Shown: one piece after another, positions 1 to 5,130 of the stretch
Layout of the letters: each line of letters begins with the position of its first letter
Numbering within the stretch: the stretch's first letter is position 1
Notes under the pieces: model-generated
Told to the model about the DNA's origin: nothing
Database searches by the model: none
The model's input: the letters and a program-made list of their open reading frames with translations, nothing else
Position numbers and translations under genes: made by a program
Assembly: GCA_023259575.1 (NCBI GenBank)
Contig: JALRHN010000139.1
Span: 1-5,492 of the forward strand
Direction of reading: 5' to 3'
DNA from: Candidatus Kapaibacterium sp.
GTDB lineage: Bacteria; Bacteroidota; Ignavibacteria; Kapaibacteriales; UBA961
Length of the DNA: 5,492 bases

Positions 1-102
1 AAGACTTTCTTCATTTGCTGCTAATTTTCCAAATGCGCTACCAATAAAAACTAAAGATATTAAGCCTGTTAATACCCAGTAGAGGATTTTGTTAGATTTC
101 AT
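1..102 (-). CDS. DoxX-like family membrane protein, N-terminal part only
   Basis: The frame begins at the ATG at 102-100 and runs off the left edge, giving 34 residues. They read as one hydrophobic segment (about residues 7-24, YWVLTGLISLVFIGSAFG) followed by GKLAANEESL. This resembles the first membrane helix and following GK.. segment of DoxX/DoxD-like proteins, small four-helix inner-membrane proteins. Members such as Bacillus CatD and MhqP are induced by quinones and lie beside detoxification enzymes. Only 12 bases separate it from the stop of the upstream alkene reductase, so the two are probably co-transcribed, with this gene second. The assignment rests on a short N-terminus; any small membrane protein with a similar first helix is the alternative. 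Confidence 0.66.
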   Translation of the reverse strand, partial: MKSNKILYWVLTGLISLVFIGSAFGKLAANEESL

Positions 103-114
103 AAAAACATTGAT

Positions 115-1200
115 TTAATTGTGTAAAAATGGATAATCTATATATCCTTTATCTTGTCCTGAATACATTGTTGTTTTGTCTACTTCATTTAACTCAGTAT
201 TAAGCTCAAATCTCTTTGGGAGGTCCGGGTTTGCAATAAATAATGTCCCATAAGAAATCATTTCAGCATGTCCTTTTACTAATTCCGCTTCTCCAGTTTC
301 TCTTGTATAACCACAATTAGCAATTATTGGATGCTTCGATAAATTAGCAAAAAACTCTATGATATGTTGAGGATATTGAGGGAATTGTTCAATATTATAA
401 GGAACATTCATTATATGTAAATACGATAATGATAATGCATTTAAAGAATTTGTCAAAGCAGTAAATTGTTCTATCGGCTGCTGATGAATGATATTATTAT
501 ATGTGCTTGTTGGGGAGAGCCGAATAGCTGCTTTACCTTCTCCAATTGCTGAAACAATTTCTTCCATAATTTCTACTACAAAACGATTTCTATTTTCAAT
601 GCTTCCACCATATTCATCAGTTCTTTGATTAGAACTTTCTGCTAAAAATTGATTTGGTAAATAACCGAAAGCAGCATGAAGTTCTATACCATCAAAGCCT
701 GCTTCAATAGCATGTATCGCTGCTTGCTTATAATCTTGAATGATATCCTTAATCTGCTGAACTGTTAATTCTAACGGAGTTTCATAGTCTTTTGGGCCAT
801 CAAATGTAAAGTGTTTTTGTCCTTGAATGCCAATTGCTGAAGGAGCAACTGGTATATCTCCATGCTTTACTAATGAATGCCCTACACGGCCAGTATGCCA
901 AAGTTGTGCATAAATCTTGCCACCATTATCATGAACTGCTTGAGTTACTTTTTTCCAAGCTTGAATCTGAGACTGAGTATAAATCCCTGGTGTCAAAGGA
1001 CTTCCAGTTGCTTGTTTGCTAATATTAATTGCCTCTGATATAATTAATCCAGCGCTAGCCCTTTGTGTATAATATAATACTGTAGAAGCTCCTACTTCAC
1101 CTTCTTTGTTTGCACGCGAACGCGTCATTGGTGCCATAACGATACGATTCTTAAGAATATCGATACCAAGGTGAAATGGTGATAATAATTTCATATACAT
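115..1200 (-). CDS. Alkene reductase, old yellow enzyme family (NADH:flavin oxidoreductase)
   Basis: This 361-residue, full-length FMN-dependent TIM-barrel enzyme of the OYE/NemA type should be cytosolic and reduce activated C=C bonds (enones, quinones, maleimides) or nitro compounds with NAD(P)H. Visible motifs are MAPMTRSRA at 22-30 (T26 matches the flavin-tuning Thr37 of OYE1), QLWHTGR at 99-105, HAAFGYLPNQF at 175-185, GGSIENRNRF at 198-207, IRLSP at 226-230 and FIANPDLPKRF at 321-331. The catalytic His (H175) and Tyr (Y180) are present. The Asn that normally partners the His (OYE1 N194) is Phe178, and the phosphate-binding Arg before FIxNPDL (OYE1 R348) is Thr319. Both are probably traits of a divergent subfamily. 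Met3 (ATG at 1194) is an equally good start; neither has a clear Shine-Dalgarno. The gene diverges from an HxlR regulator and precedes a DoxX gene. Confidence 0.93.
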   Translation of the reverse strand: MYMKLLSPFHLGIDILKNRIVMAPMTRSRANKEGEVGASTVLYYTQRASAGLIISEAINISKQATGSPLTPGIYTQSQIQAWKKVTQAVHDNGGKIYAQLWHTGRVGHSLVKHGDIPVAPSAIGIQGQKHFTFDGPKDYETPLELTVQQIKDIIQDYKQAAIHAIEAGFDGIELHAAFGYLPNQFLAESSNQRTDEYGGSIENRNRFVVEIMEEIVSAIGEGKAAIRLSPTSTYNNIIHQQPIEQFTALTNSLNALSLSYLHIMNVPYNIEQFPQYPQHIIEFFANLSKHPIIANCGYTRETGEAELVKGHAEMISYGTLFIANPDLPKRFELNTELNEVDKTTMYSGQDKGYIDYPFLHN

Positions 1201-1239
1201 AACCTAAAAACTAAAAAAATATTTGTAAATATAAGGCTT

Positions 1240-1297
1240 ATACTTTACTTTAGAAAGTAGTTACACTAATGTATAGTAGTAACCAAAAGTAAAGTAT
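1240..1297. promoter_or_regulatory. Nested inverted repeat, probable HxlR operator in the divergent gap
   Basis: Two concentric dyads lie between the alkene reductase and the first HxlR gene. The outer arms are perfect 12-mers, ATACTTTACTTT (1240-1251) and AAAGTAAAGTAT (1286-1297). Inside them GTTACACTA (1260-1268) faces TAGT-A-GTAAC (1274-1283), complementary apart from one extra A. HxlR proteins bind as dimers to dyads in front of their own and divergent genes, so this is the natural operator. A TTTG on the minus strand (1287-1284), followed after 24 bases by TACTTTCT (1259-1252), could be a weak Bacteroidota-type promoter for the reductase. A TATTTTTA (1301-1308) could serve the regulator. 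Both promoter calls are weak. Confidence 0.55.
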
Positions 1298-1315
1298 TAA
1301 TATTTTTACATAGTT

Positions 1316-1666
1316 ATGAGTAATAAAAAATTAACAGCTGATTCTAAAATATGCTCATTGAAGGATGTCTTAGATGTGATAGGTGGAAAATGGGCAATGC
1401 CTATAATTTATAATTTATCGAAAGGAACATTACGATTTAAGGAAATTGAAAGGACAATTGAAGGGATAAATACTCGAATGTTGGTAAAAGAGTTAAAAAA
1501 TCTGGAAGCTAATGGTATAATAACTCGAACAGTTTTTGCAACTGTTCCCCCAACTGTTGAATATGCTTTAACCTTAAAAGGAGAAAAATTATTACCAAGT
1601 ATTCGATCTCTTCATCAATGGGGCCAAGAATATGCTGTAGAATTACATAAGGATGAGAAAAAATAG
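1316..1666 (+). CDS. HxlR-family winged-helix regulator with a single cysteine
   Basis: This 116-residue protein has the usual length of an HxlR/DUF24 regulator. The family signature is clear: ICSLKDVLDVIGGKW (12-26), a helix-turn-helix with the probable recognition helix at about 52-66 (NTRMLVKELKNLEANG), and the wing strand VPPTVEYALT (77-86). The only cysteine is C13, at the position of the redox-sensing cysteine of Bacillus YodB, CatR and HypR. With no second cysteine, sensing would need C13-C13' linkage, mixed disulfides or alkylation. It is divergent from the alkene reductase across an operator-like dyad, so it probably represses that operon and itself and is relieved by thiol-reactive electrophiles. 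The function is inferred; family membership is secure. The ATG start lacks a Shine-Dalgarno, common in Bacteroidota. Confidence 0.93.
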   Translation: MSNKKLTADSKICSLKDVLDVIGGKWAMPIIYNLSKGTLRFKEIERTIEGINTRMLVKELKNLEANGIITRTVFATVPPTVEYALTLKGEKLLPSIRSLHQWGQEYAVELHKDEKK

Positions 1667-1677
1667 TAAAAGTTCTT

Positions 1678-2013
1678 TTAGATTTCAGATTCTATCAATT
1701 TTATACCATAAACTCTAATAATAGAAATCAATTCAATGATATCGATTCCTTTTTTTGTTAGAGAATATTCTGTTTTTGGGGGGACGACAGGATATACCAT
1801 TCTGTGAATATATCCATCGCTTTCTAATTCGCGTAGCTGCTGTGTTAACATTTTATCAGAAATACGGGGTATATCTTTTTTTAGTTCACTGTAACGTAAT
1901 GTACTTTTCTGTAATCTCCATAAAATGGGTGCTTTCCACGTTCCACCAATTTGTTCCATAATTAGTTGAACAGGATTATAATATACTTTTCCTTTGTATA
2001 TAAAGTCAGGCAT
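1678..2013 (-). CDS. HxlR-family winged-helix regulator lacking cysteine
   Basis: This 111-residue HxlR-family protein is visibly paralogous to its convergent neighbour. It has YYNPVQLIMEQIGGTWKAPI (11-30), recognition-helix region ISDKMLTQQLREL (51-63) and wing VPPKTEYSLT (77-86). GGTW sits at 23-26, exactly where GGKW sits in the other regulator, and the residue matching its C13 is N13. The protein has no cysteine at all, so thiol-based sensing is excluded; a bound ligand or partner is more likely. It is divergent from the carbonyl-reductase-like SDR operon across a 128-base gap with an operator-like motif, and probably controls that operon and itself. Its stop codon lies 11 bases beyond the stop of the convergent regulator. 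No Shine-Dalgarno is evident. Confidence 0.92.
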   Translation of the reverse strand: MPDFIYKGKVYYNPVQLIMEQIGGTWKAPILWRLQKSTLRYSELKKDIPRISDKMLTQQLRELESDGYIHRMVYPVVPPKTEYSLTKKGIDIIELISIIRVYGIKLIESEI

Positions 2014-2066
2014 AAATCTTCAATAAAAAATTATCACTTTCCAAAAAGTTAGTATCGCACTTTAAG

Positions 2067-2089
2067 GTTATACTATTGATAAATATAGT
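2067..2089. promoter_or_regulatory. Operator-like motif shared with the upstream HxlR region
   Basis: GTTATACTATTG (2067-2078) matches GTTACACTAATG (1260-1271) of the other HxlR intergenic region at 10 of 12 positions. Here ACTAT (2072-2076) is answered by ATAGT (2085-2089), as ACTA is answered by TAGT in the first site, though the gap is 8 rather than 5 bases. It lies in the divergent gap between the second HxlR gene and the SDR. A further small dyad, ACTTT (2036-2040) with AAAGT (2045-2049), lies nearer the regulator. The region is AT-rich, so chance similarity is possible. Confidence 0.4.
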
Positions 2090-2106
2090 TAAATAAATGA
2101 TATTTG
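2076..2106 (+). promoter_or_regulatory. Candidate Bacteroidota-type promoter for the SDR operon
   Basis: TTG at 2076-2078 is followed after 20 bases by GATATTTG at 2099-2106, matching the Bacteroidota -7 consensus TAnnTTTG at five of six fixed positions. Transcription would start near 2113, leaving a leader of about 29 bases that contains the ribosome binding site. The -33 TTG lies inside the operator-like motif at 2067-2089, so a bound HxlR dimer would block it. Confidence 0.4.
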
Positions 2107-2130
2107 CTATTATTAATGATATATATACTA

Positions 2131-2135
2131 AAGGA
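2131..2135 (+). promoter_or_regulatory. Ribosome binding site fixing the first SDR start
   Basis: AAGGA lies six bases before the ATG at 2142. The frame is open back to another ATG at 2097, but that start would add 15 residues ahead of the SDR fold and lies within the candidate promoter. The site therefore favours the start at 2142. Confidence 0.7.
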
Positions 2136-2141
2136 AATTCT

Positions 2142-2873
2142 ATGAAAAAGAAAGTACTAATAACAGGAGCGAATAAAGGTTTAGGATTAGAGACAGCATT
2201 ACAACTTGGCCTTGCTGGACATACTATATTGATTACATCAAGGAATTCTGACAATCTTAAAAATGCTATGAATTTCCTCGCTAGTCATCAGATACAATCT
2301 TTTGGATATATAGCAGATATGTTAAAAGAAGATGATCGAATTCAATTAGCCAAGAATATTGCATTAGACCATGATTATTTAGATATTCTTATCAATAATG
2401 CGGGTACACAATTAGATTTTCCATCTTTTATGCCAGGTAACTCTTCTGAAACAGTTAGTCAAGAAGTACTAAAAAACACATTTGAGGTAAATTTATTTGC
2501 ACCTATCCACCTTACACAATTATTATTACCATTATTAAAAAAATCAAGTGCAGGTAGGATTGTTAATGTATCTAGTATCATGGGTTCTTTGGCATTACAT
2601 GCAGATACAAAATCACCTATTTATGGAATTAAATTATTGGCATATAATTCATCAAAAACAGCATTAAATCAATTTACAATTCATTTATCCGAAGCCTTAA
2701 ATGGAACTAATATAAGAGTGAATTCAGCTCATCCAGGATGGGTAAAAACTGATCTAGGTGGAGAATATGCTCCTATGTCTTTGCAGGAAGGAGTAAAAAC
2801 AATTTTAGATTTAACTCAAGAACATTGTCCTCATGGATCATTTATTCATGATGGTAATTCAATTCCTTGGTAA
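2142..2873 (+). CDS. Short-chain dehydrogenase/reductase, carbonyl-reductase-like
   Basis: This 243-residue classical SDR should be a soluble NAD(P)(H)-dependent oxidoreductase. The Rossmann glycine motif TGANKGLG is at 8-15, and R34 after the second strand favours NADP(H). NNAG is at 85-88, the catalytic-tetrad Asn at 117, Ser in VSS at 143-145, and the YxxxK pair is Y168/K172. HPGWVKTDLGG (197-207) follows. The extended segment between VSS and the catalytic Tyr and the NKGLG motif resemble carbonyl reductases (CBR1-like) that act on quinones and aldehydes; the substrate is inferred. It is divergent from the cysteine-less HxlR regulator and is followed closely by an F420-reductase-like gene, probably in one operon. 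Confidence 0.93.
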   Translation: MKKKVLITGANKGLGLETALQLGLAGHTILITSRNSDNLKNAMNFLASHQIQSFGYIADMLKEDDRIQLAKNIALDHDYLDILINNAGTQLDFPSFMPGNSSETVSQEVLKNTFEVNLFAPIHLTQLLLPLLKKSSAGRIVNVSSIMGSLALHADTKSPIYGIKLLAYNSSKTALNQFTIHLSEALNGTNIRVNSAHPGWVKTDLGGEYAPMSLQEGVKTILDLTQEHCPHGSFIHDGNSIPW

Positions 2874-2875
2874 TT

Positions 2876-2880
2876 AAAGG
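2876..2880 (+). promoter_or_regulatory. Ribosome binding site for the dinucleotide-binding gene
   Basis: AAAGG sits just after the SDR stop and nine bases before the ATG at 2890. An in-frame TTG at 2881 directly abuts the site, too close to be used, so the ATG is the likely start. Confidence 0.55.
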
Positions 2881-2889
2881 TTGACAATT

Positions 2890-3501
2890 ATGAATATTGG
2901 AATAATTGGTACTGGTAATATTGGTACAGCATTAGCAATTAAATGGAAGAATGCTGGGCATAGGATTATTTTTGGAGTTAGAGATATACATACTTTTAAA
3001 GGTAAAAATAGTGCTGAAGAACATAATATAGAGGTAAAAACGATAAGAAGTACAATTATTGATTCTGACATATTAGTTTTGGCTATACCTCCTTTAGCTA
3101 TCTTTACAATAATAGAATTGTTAACAGATATTGATGATAAAATAATTATAGATACAAGCAATTCTATTTTTGTGAAACCTGTTCCATACCCTACAATTTA
3201 TCATGCACTTGCTGATAAATCCAATGCGCAAATAGTTAAATGTTTTAATAGCACAGGATTTGAAAATTTAATAAATCCAACATTTGGAGAGTTAAATATT
3301 GATATGTTTATGGCTGGTGATCACCCAAAAGCGAAAGATATAGCACGTTCATTAGCAATTGATTGTGGATTTTCTAAATGCATAGATTTTGGTGGATCTG
3401 ATAAAGTTGAATTATTGGAAAGTTTGGCTTTTACATGGATTAATCTTGCAATTCATCAAAAAATGGGAAGAAATATCGGTTTTAAAGTATTAATTAGATA
3501 A
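2890..3501 (+). CDS. NAD(P)-binding protein, F420-dependent NADP reductase-like family
   Basis: This 203-residue Rossmann-fold protein resembles the NADPH:F420 oxidoreductase family (PF03807 type, COG2085). MNIGIIGTGNIGTALA holds the GxGxxG nucleotide loop (G7, G9, G12). GVRD (29-32) places R31 to bind the 2'-phosphate of NADP. AIPP (65-68), IDTSN (87-91) and KCFNSTG (117-123) are family signatures, and the C-terminal helix ends KMGRNIGFKVLIR. The length is normal and the gene looks intact. Bacteroidota are not known for making F420, so it probably acts on another substrate; many such relatives have no known role. It starts 16 bases after the SDR stop on the same strand and is probably co-transcribed, so it may serve the same pathway. 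Confidence 0.85.
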   Translation: MNIGIIGTGNIGTALAIKWKNAGHRIIFGVRDIHTFKGKNSAEEHNIEVKTIRSTIIDSDILVLAIPPLAIFTIIELLTDIDDKIIIDTSNSIFVKPVPYPTIYHALADKSNAQIVKCFNSTGFENLINPTFGELNIDMFMAGDHPKAKDIARSLAIDCGFSKCIDFGGSDKVELLESLAFTWINLAIHQKMGRNIGFKVLIR

Positions 3502-3804
3502 ATATGTAATATTGAAAGTAATATTCTCTCCAAAAATTATAATGAACAAAAATATGTGAAAAGGAAAAGCCTAAGCAATGATACTTATTTTTATCTGTCA
3601 AATGGTGTTTATATAGTAGTGATAAATAGAGTTTTCAGGAAACTTTGTAATTATACATCTATGACAATTAACCGATATACTGTAAAAGTATACTATTATC
3701 CCGAATTTGTATTATCTAATACATCATTCAAATCATCAATTTAGTACCATAATAATGAGTTCATAATTATATGAACAAAGTAAAATTAATATTAGGTGTT
3801 AGAA
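3502..3804. other. Gene-free gap of about 300 bases
   Basis: No credible gene lies here. One open frame (GTG 3556 to stop 3744) has no ribosome binding site and an unstructured Asn/Ser/Tyr-rich product. Visible structures are a short dyad AATATT-gaaagt-AATATT just after the upstream gene (too weak for a confident terminator), a dyad TATACT-gtaaa-AGTATA at 3676-3692, and the perfect repeat at 3759-3776. No strong TAnnTTTG promoter was seen for the downstream SDR. The gap marks a boundary between two transcription units. Confidence 0.6.
3759..3776. promoter_or_regulatory. Perfect inverted repeat, probable operator before the second SDR
   Basis: GTTCATA (3759-3765) and TATGAAC (3770-3776) are perfect 7-base arms around ATTA. 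The site ends 28 bases before the SDR ATG. No T-run follows, so it is not a terminator. It looks like a binding site for a dimeric regulator, and differs in sequence from the HxlR-associated motifs in this window. The cognate regulator is unknown. Confidence 0.45.
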
Positions 3805-4626
3805 ATGAGGAAAACCATATTAATAACTGGTGCTAGTAGTGGTATAGGAAAAGCAACTGCAAAGTTATTTCAATTAAGGGGTTGGAATGTAATCGCTTCA
3901 ATGAGAAACCCAGAAATTGAAACAGAGCTAATAGAATTAGAAAATGTTCATATAGCCAAACTTGATGTATTAGATTTAGATTCTATTCATAGAACCATAG
4001 AAGATGGAATCCAGCATTTCGGAAATATTGATGTATTAGTAAATAATGCAGGTTATGGTGCTTATGGTCCTTTAGAATCATTTAATAGAGATAATATTAT
4101 CCGCCAATTCAATACAAATGTAATTGGGCTCTTAGATGTTACAAAAATGGTTTTGCCACATTTTAGACAAAACAAAAAGGGAATAATTATTAATATTTCT
4201 TCTATAGGTGGAAAAATGACTTTTCCATTAGGATCATTGTATCATGGGACAAAATTTGCCGTCGAAGGAATTTCTGAAGCCCTCAGTTATGAAGTAGAGC
4301 AATTTGGAGGATTGGTTAAAATAGTAGAACCAGGGATGATTTCAACTGACTTTGCAGGTAGATCAATGGATTTTAGCAATGATGAATCGATGATTGAATA
4401 TCAACAGCTTGTACACTTATTGATGAATGCATTGCCAGTGATGTCTAAGAATGCTTCTCATGCGAATATAGTTGCAGAGATTATTTATGAGGCTGCTACT
4501 GATGGCAAAAATCAATTACGATATATCGCAGGAGAGGATGCAAAAGTACTTTTAGCAAGTCGTCAGCAATATGATGATACAATCTTTATAGATGGAATCA
4601 AATCACAATTTGGGCTTAATAAATAA
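3805..4626 (+). CDS. Short-chain dehydrogenase/reductase, classical (17-beta-HSD-like group)
   Basis: This 273-residue classical SDR has TGASSGIG at 8-15, R34 in ASMRNP (NADP preference), LDV at 53-55, NNAG at 80-83, the tetrad Asn at 105, ISS at 131-133 with S133 as the probable catalytic Ser, and Y146-x3-K150. VEPGMISTDF (174-183) follows. The long C-terminal substrate region resembles the large bacterial group annotated as 17-beta-hydroxysteroid-dehydrogenase-like; the true substrate is unknown. An in-frame GTG at 3796 would add only three residues, and the ATG is preferred because the fold starts directly after it. It is only distantly related to the other SDR here, so it is not a recent tandem duplicate. 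It leads a packed unit with a membrane protein and an AraC-like gene. Confidence 0.93.
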   Translation: MRKTILITGASSGIGKATAKLFQLRGWNVIASMRNPEIETELIELENVHIAKLDVLDLDSIHRTIEDGIQHFGNIDVLVNNAGYGAYGPLESFNRDNIIRQFNTNVIGLLDVTKMVLPHFRQNKKGIIINISSIGGKMTFPLGSLYHGTKFAVEGISEALSYEVEQFGGLVKIVEPGMISTDFAGRSMDFSNDESMIEYQQLVHLLMNALPVMSKNASHANIVAEIIYEAATDGKNQLRYIAGEDAKVLLASRQQYDDTIFIDGIKSQFGLNK

Positions 4627-4632
4627 AAAAAT

Positions 4633-5130
4633 ATGAATCCTATACTTATGTACTTTAATGGTGAAAAAACTGAAAGCTATATAATTTTATTATTAGGTGT
4701 TATAGCTTTAGTATTAGCATTGTACTCTATTGTTTCATTAAAAACTCCATTTTGGAATGGAGTCGCAATTTCTTTTATAGTAGTTTCATTGCTTGAAATA
4801 GTAGTTGGCTTTACTATAATTACTAGAACCCCTAAAGACATTCTCCGAGTTGAAACACAAATACAACAACAGCCAATGCACATCAAAGTGCATGAAATTC
4901 CAAGAATGGAAAAGGTGATGAGTAATTTTGTGCTCTTCAGATATATCGAGATATTGTTGATTATCGTAGGTATTGCATTGATGTATAGTTCCCCAAATGA
5001 TACATTCCTGAGAGGCATTGGATTAGGATTGTTCTCTCAGACAAGTATAGTATTGATTTTAGACTTTTTTGCTGAAAGGAGAGGATATATTTACATAGAA
5101 TATTTAAAAGAATTTATTCAGCAAATATGA
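4633..5130 (+). CDS. Uncharacterised four-helix membrane protein
   Basis: This 165-residue protein was not recognised as a named family. Four hydrophobic segments are visible at about residues 16-35, 41-63, 100-118 and 125-146. Between the second and third is a polar loop (64-99) with RTPKD and HEIPRMEKVM, and the end is charged (FAERRGYIYIEYLKEF). No signal peptide, cysteine or metal motif is seen. The start is an ATG six bases after the SDR stop, and its stop overlaps the next start as ATGA, so it is almost certainly translated from the same message as the SDR and the AraC-like gene. A role supporting the SDR or its substrate at the membrane is possible but unproven. Confidence 0.82.
   Translation: MNPILMYFNGEKTESYIILLLGVIALVLALYSIVSLKTPFWNGVAISFIVVSLLEIVVGFTIITRTPKDILRVETQIQQQPMHIKVHEIPRMEKVMSNFVLFRYIEILLIIVGIALMYSSPNDTFLRGIGLGLFSQTSIVLILDFFAERRGYIYIEYLKEFIQQI

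Noticed and set aside
1667..1680. Palindrome TAAAAG-TT-CTTTTA between the two convergent HxlR genes, as a bidirectional terminator
   Set aside because: The stem is five or six nearly all A-T pairs with a two-base gap, overlaps a stop codon and has no strong T-run; too weak to call.
2097..2141. Upstream ATG that would extend the first SDR by 15 residues
   Set aside because: The extension precedes the Rossmann strand, overlaps the candidate -7 element, and the AAGGA site points to the ATG at 2142.
2874..3161. Hydrophobic 95-residue minus-strand open frame opposite the dinucleotide-binding gene
   Set aside because: It is antisense to a well-supported Rossmann gene; Ile-rich composition is typical of the reverse of AT-rich coding DNA.
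3556..3744. 62-residue open frame starting with GTG in the long gap
   Set aside because: No ribosome binding site, no recognisable domain, and low-complexity Asn/Ser/Tyr-rich composition expected of AT-rich noncoding DNA.
4677..5018. 113-residue minus-strand open frame opposite the membrane protein
   Set aside because: It lies wholly within the four-helix membrane protein gene on the other strand, with no start signal or family motif.
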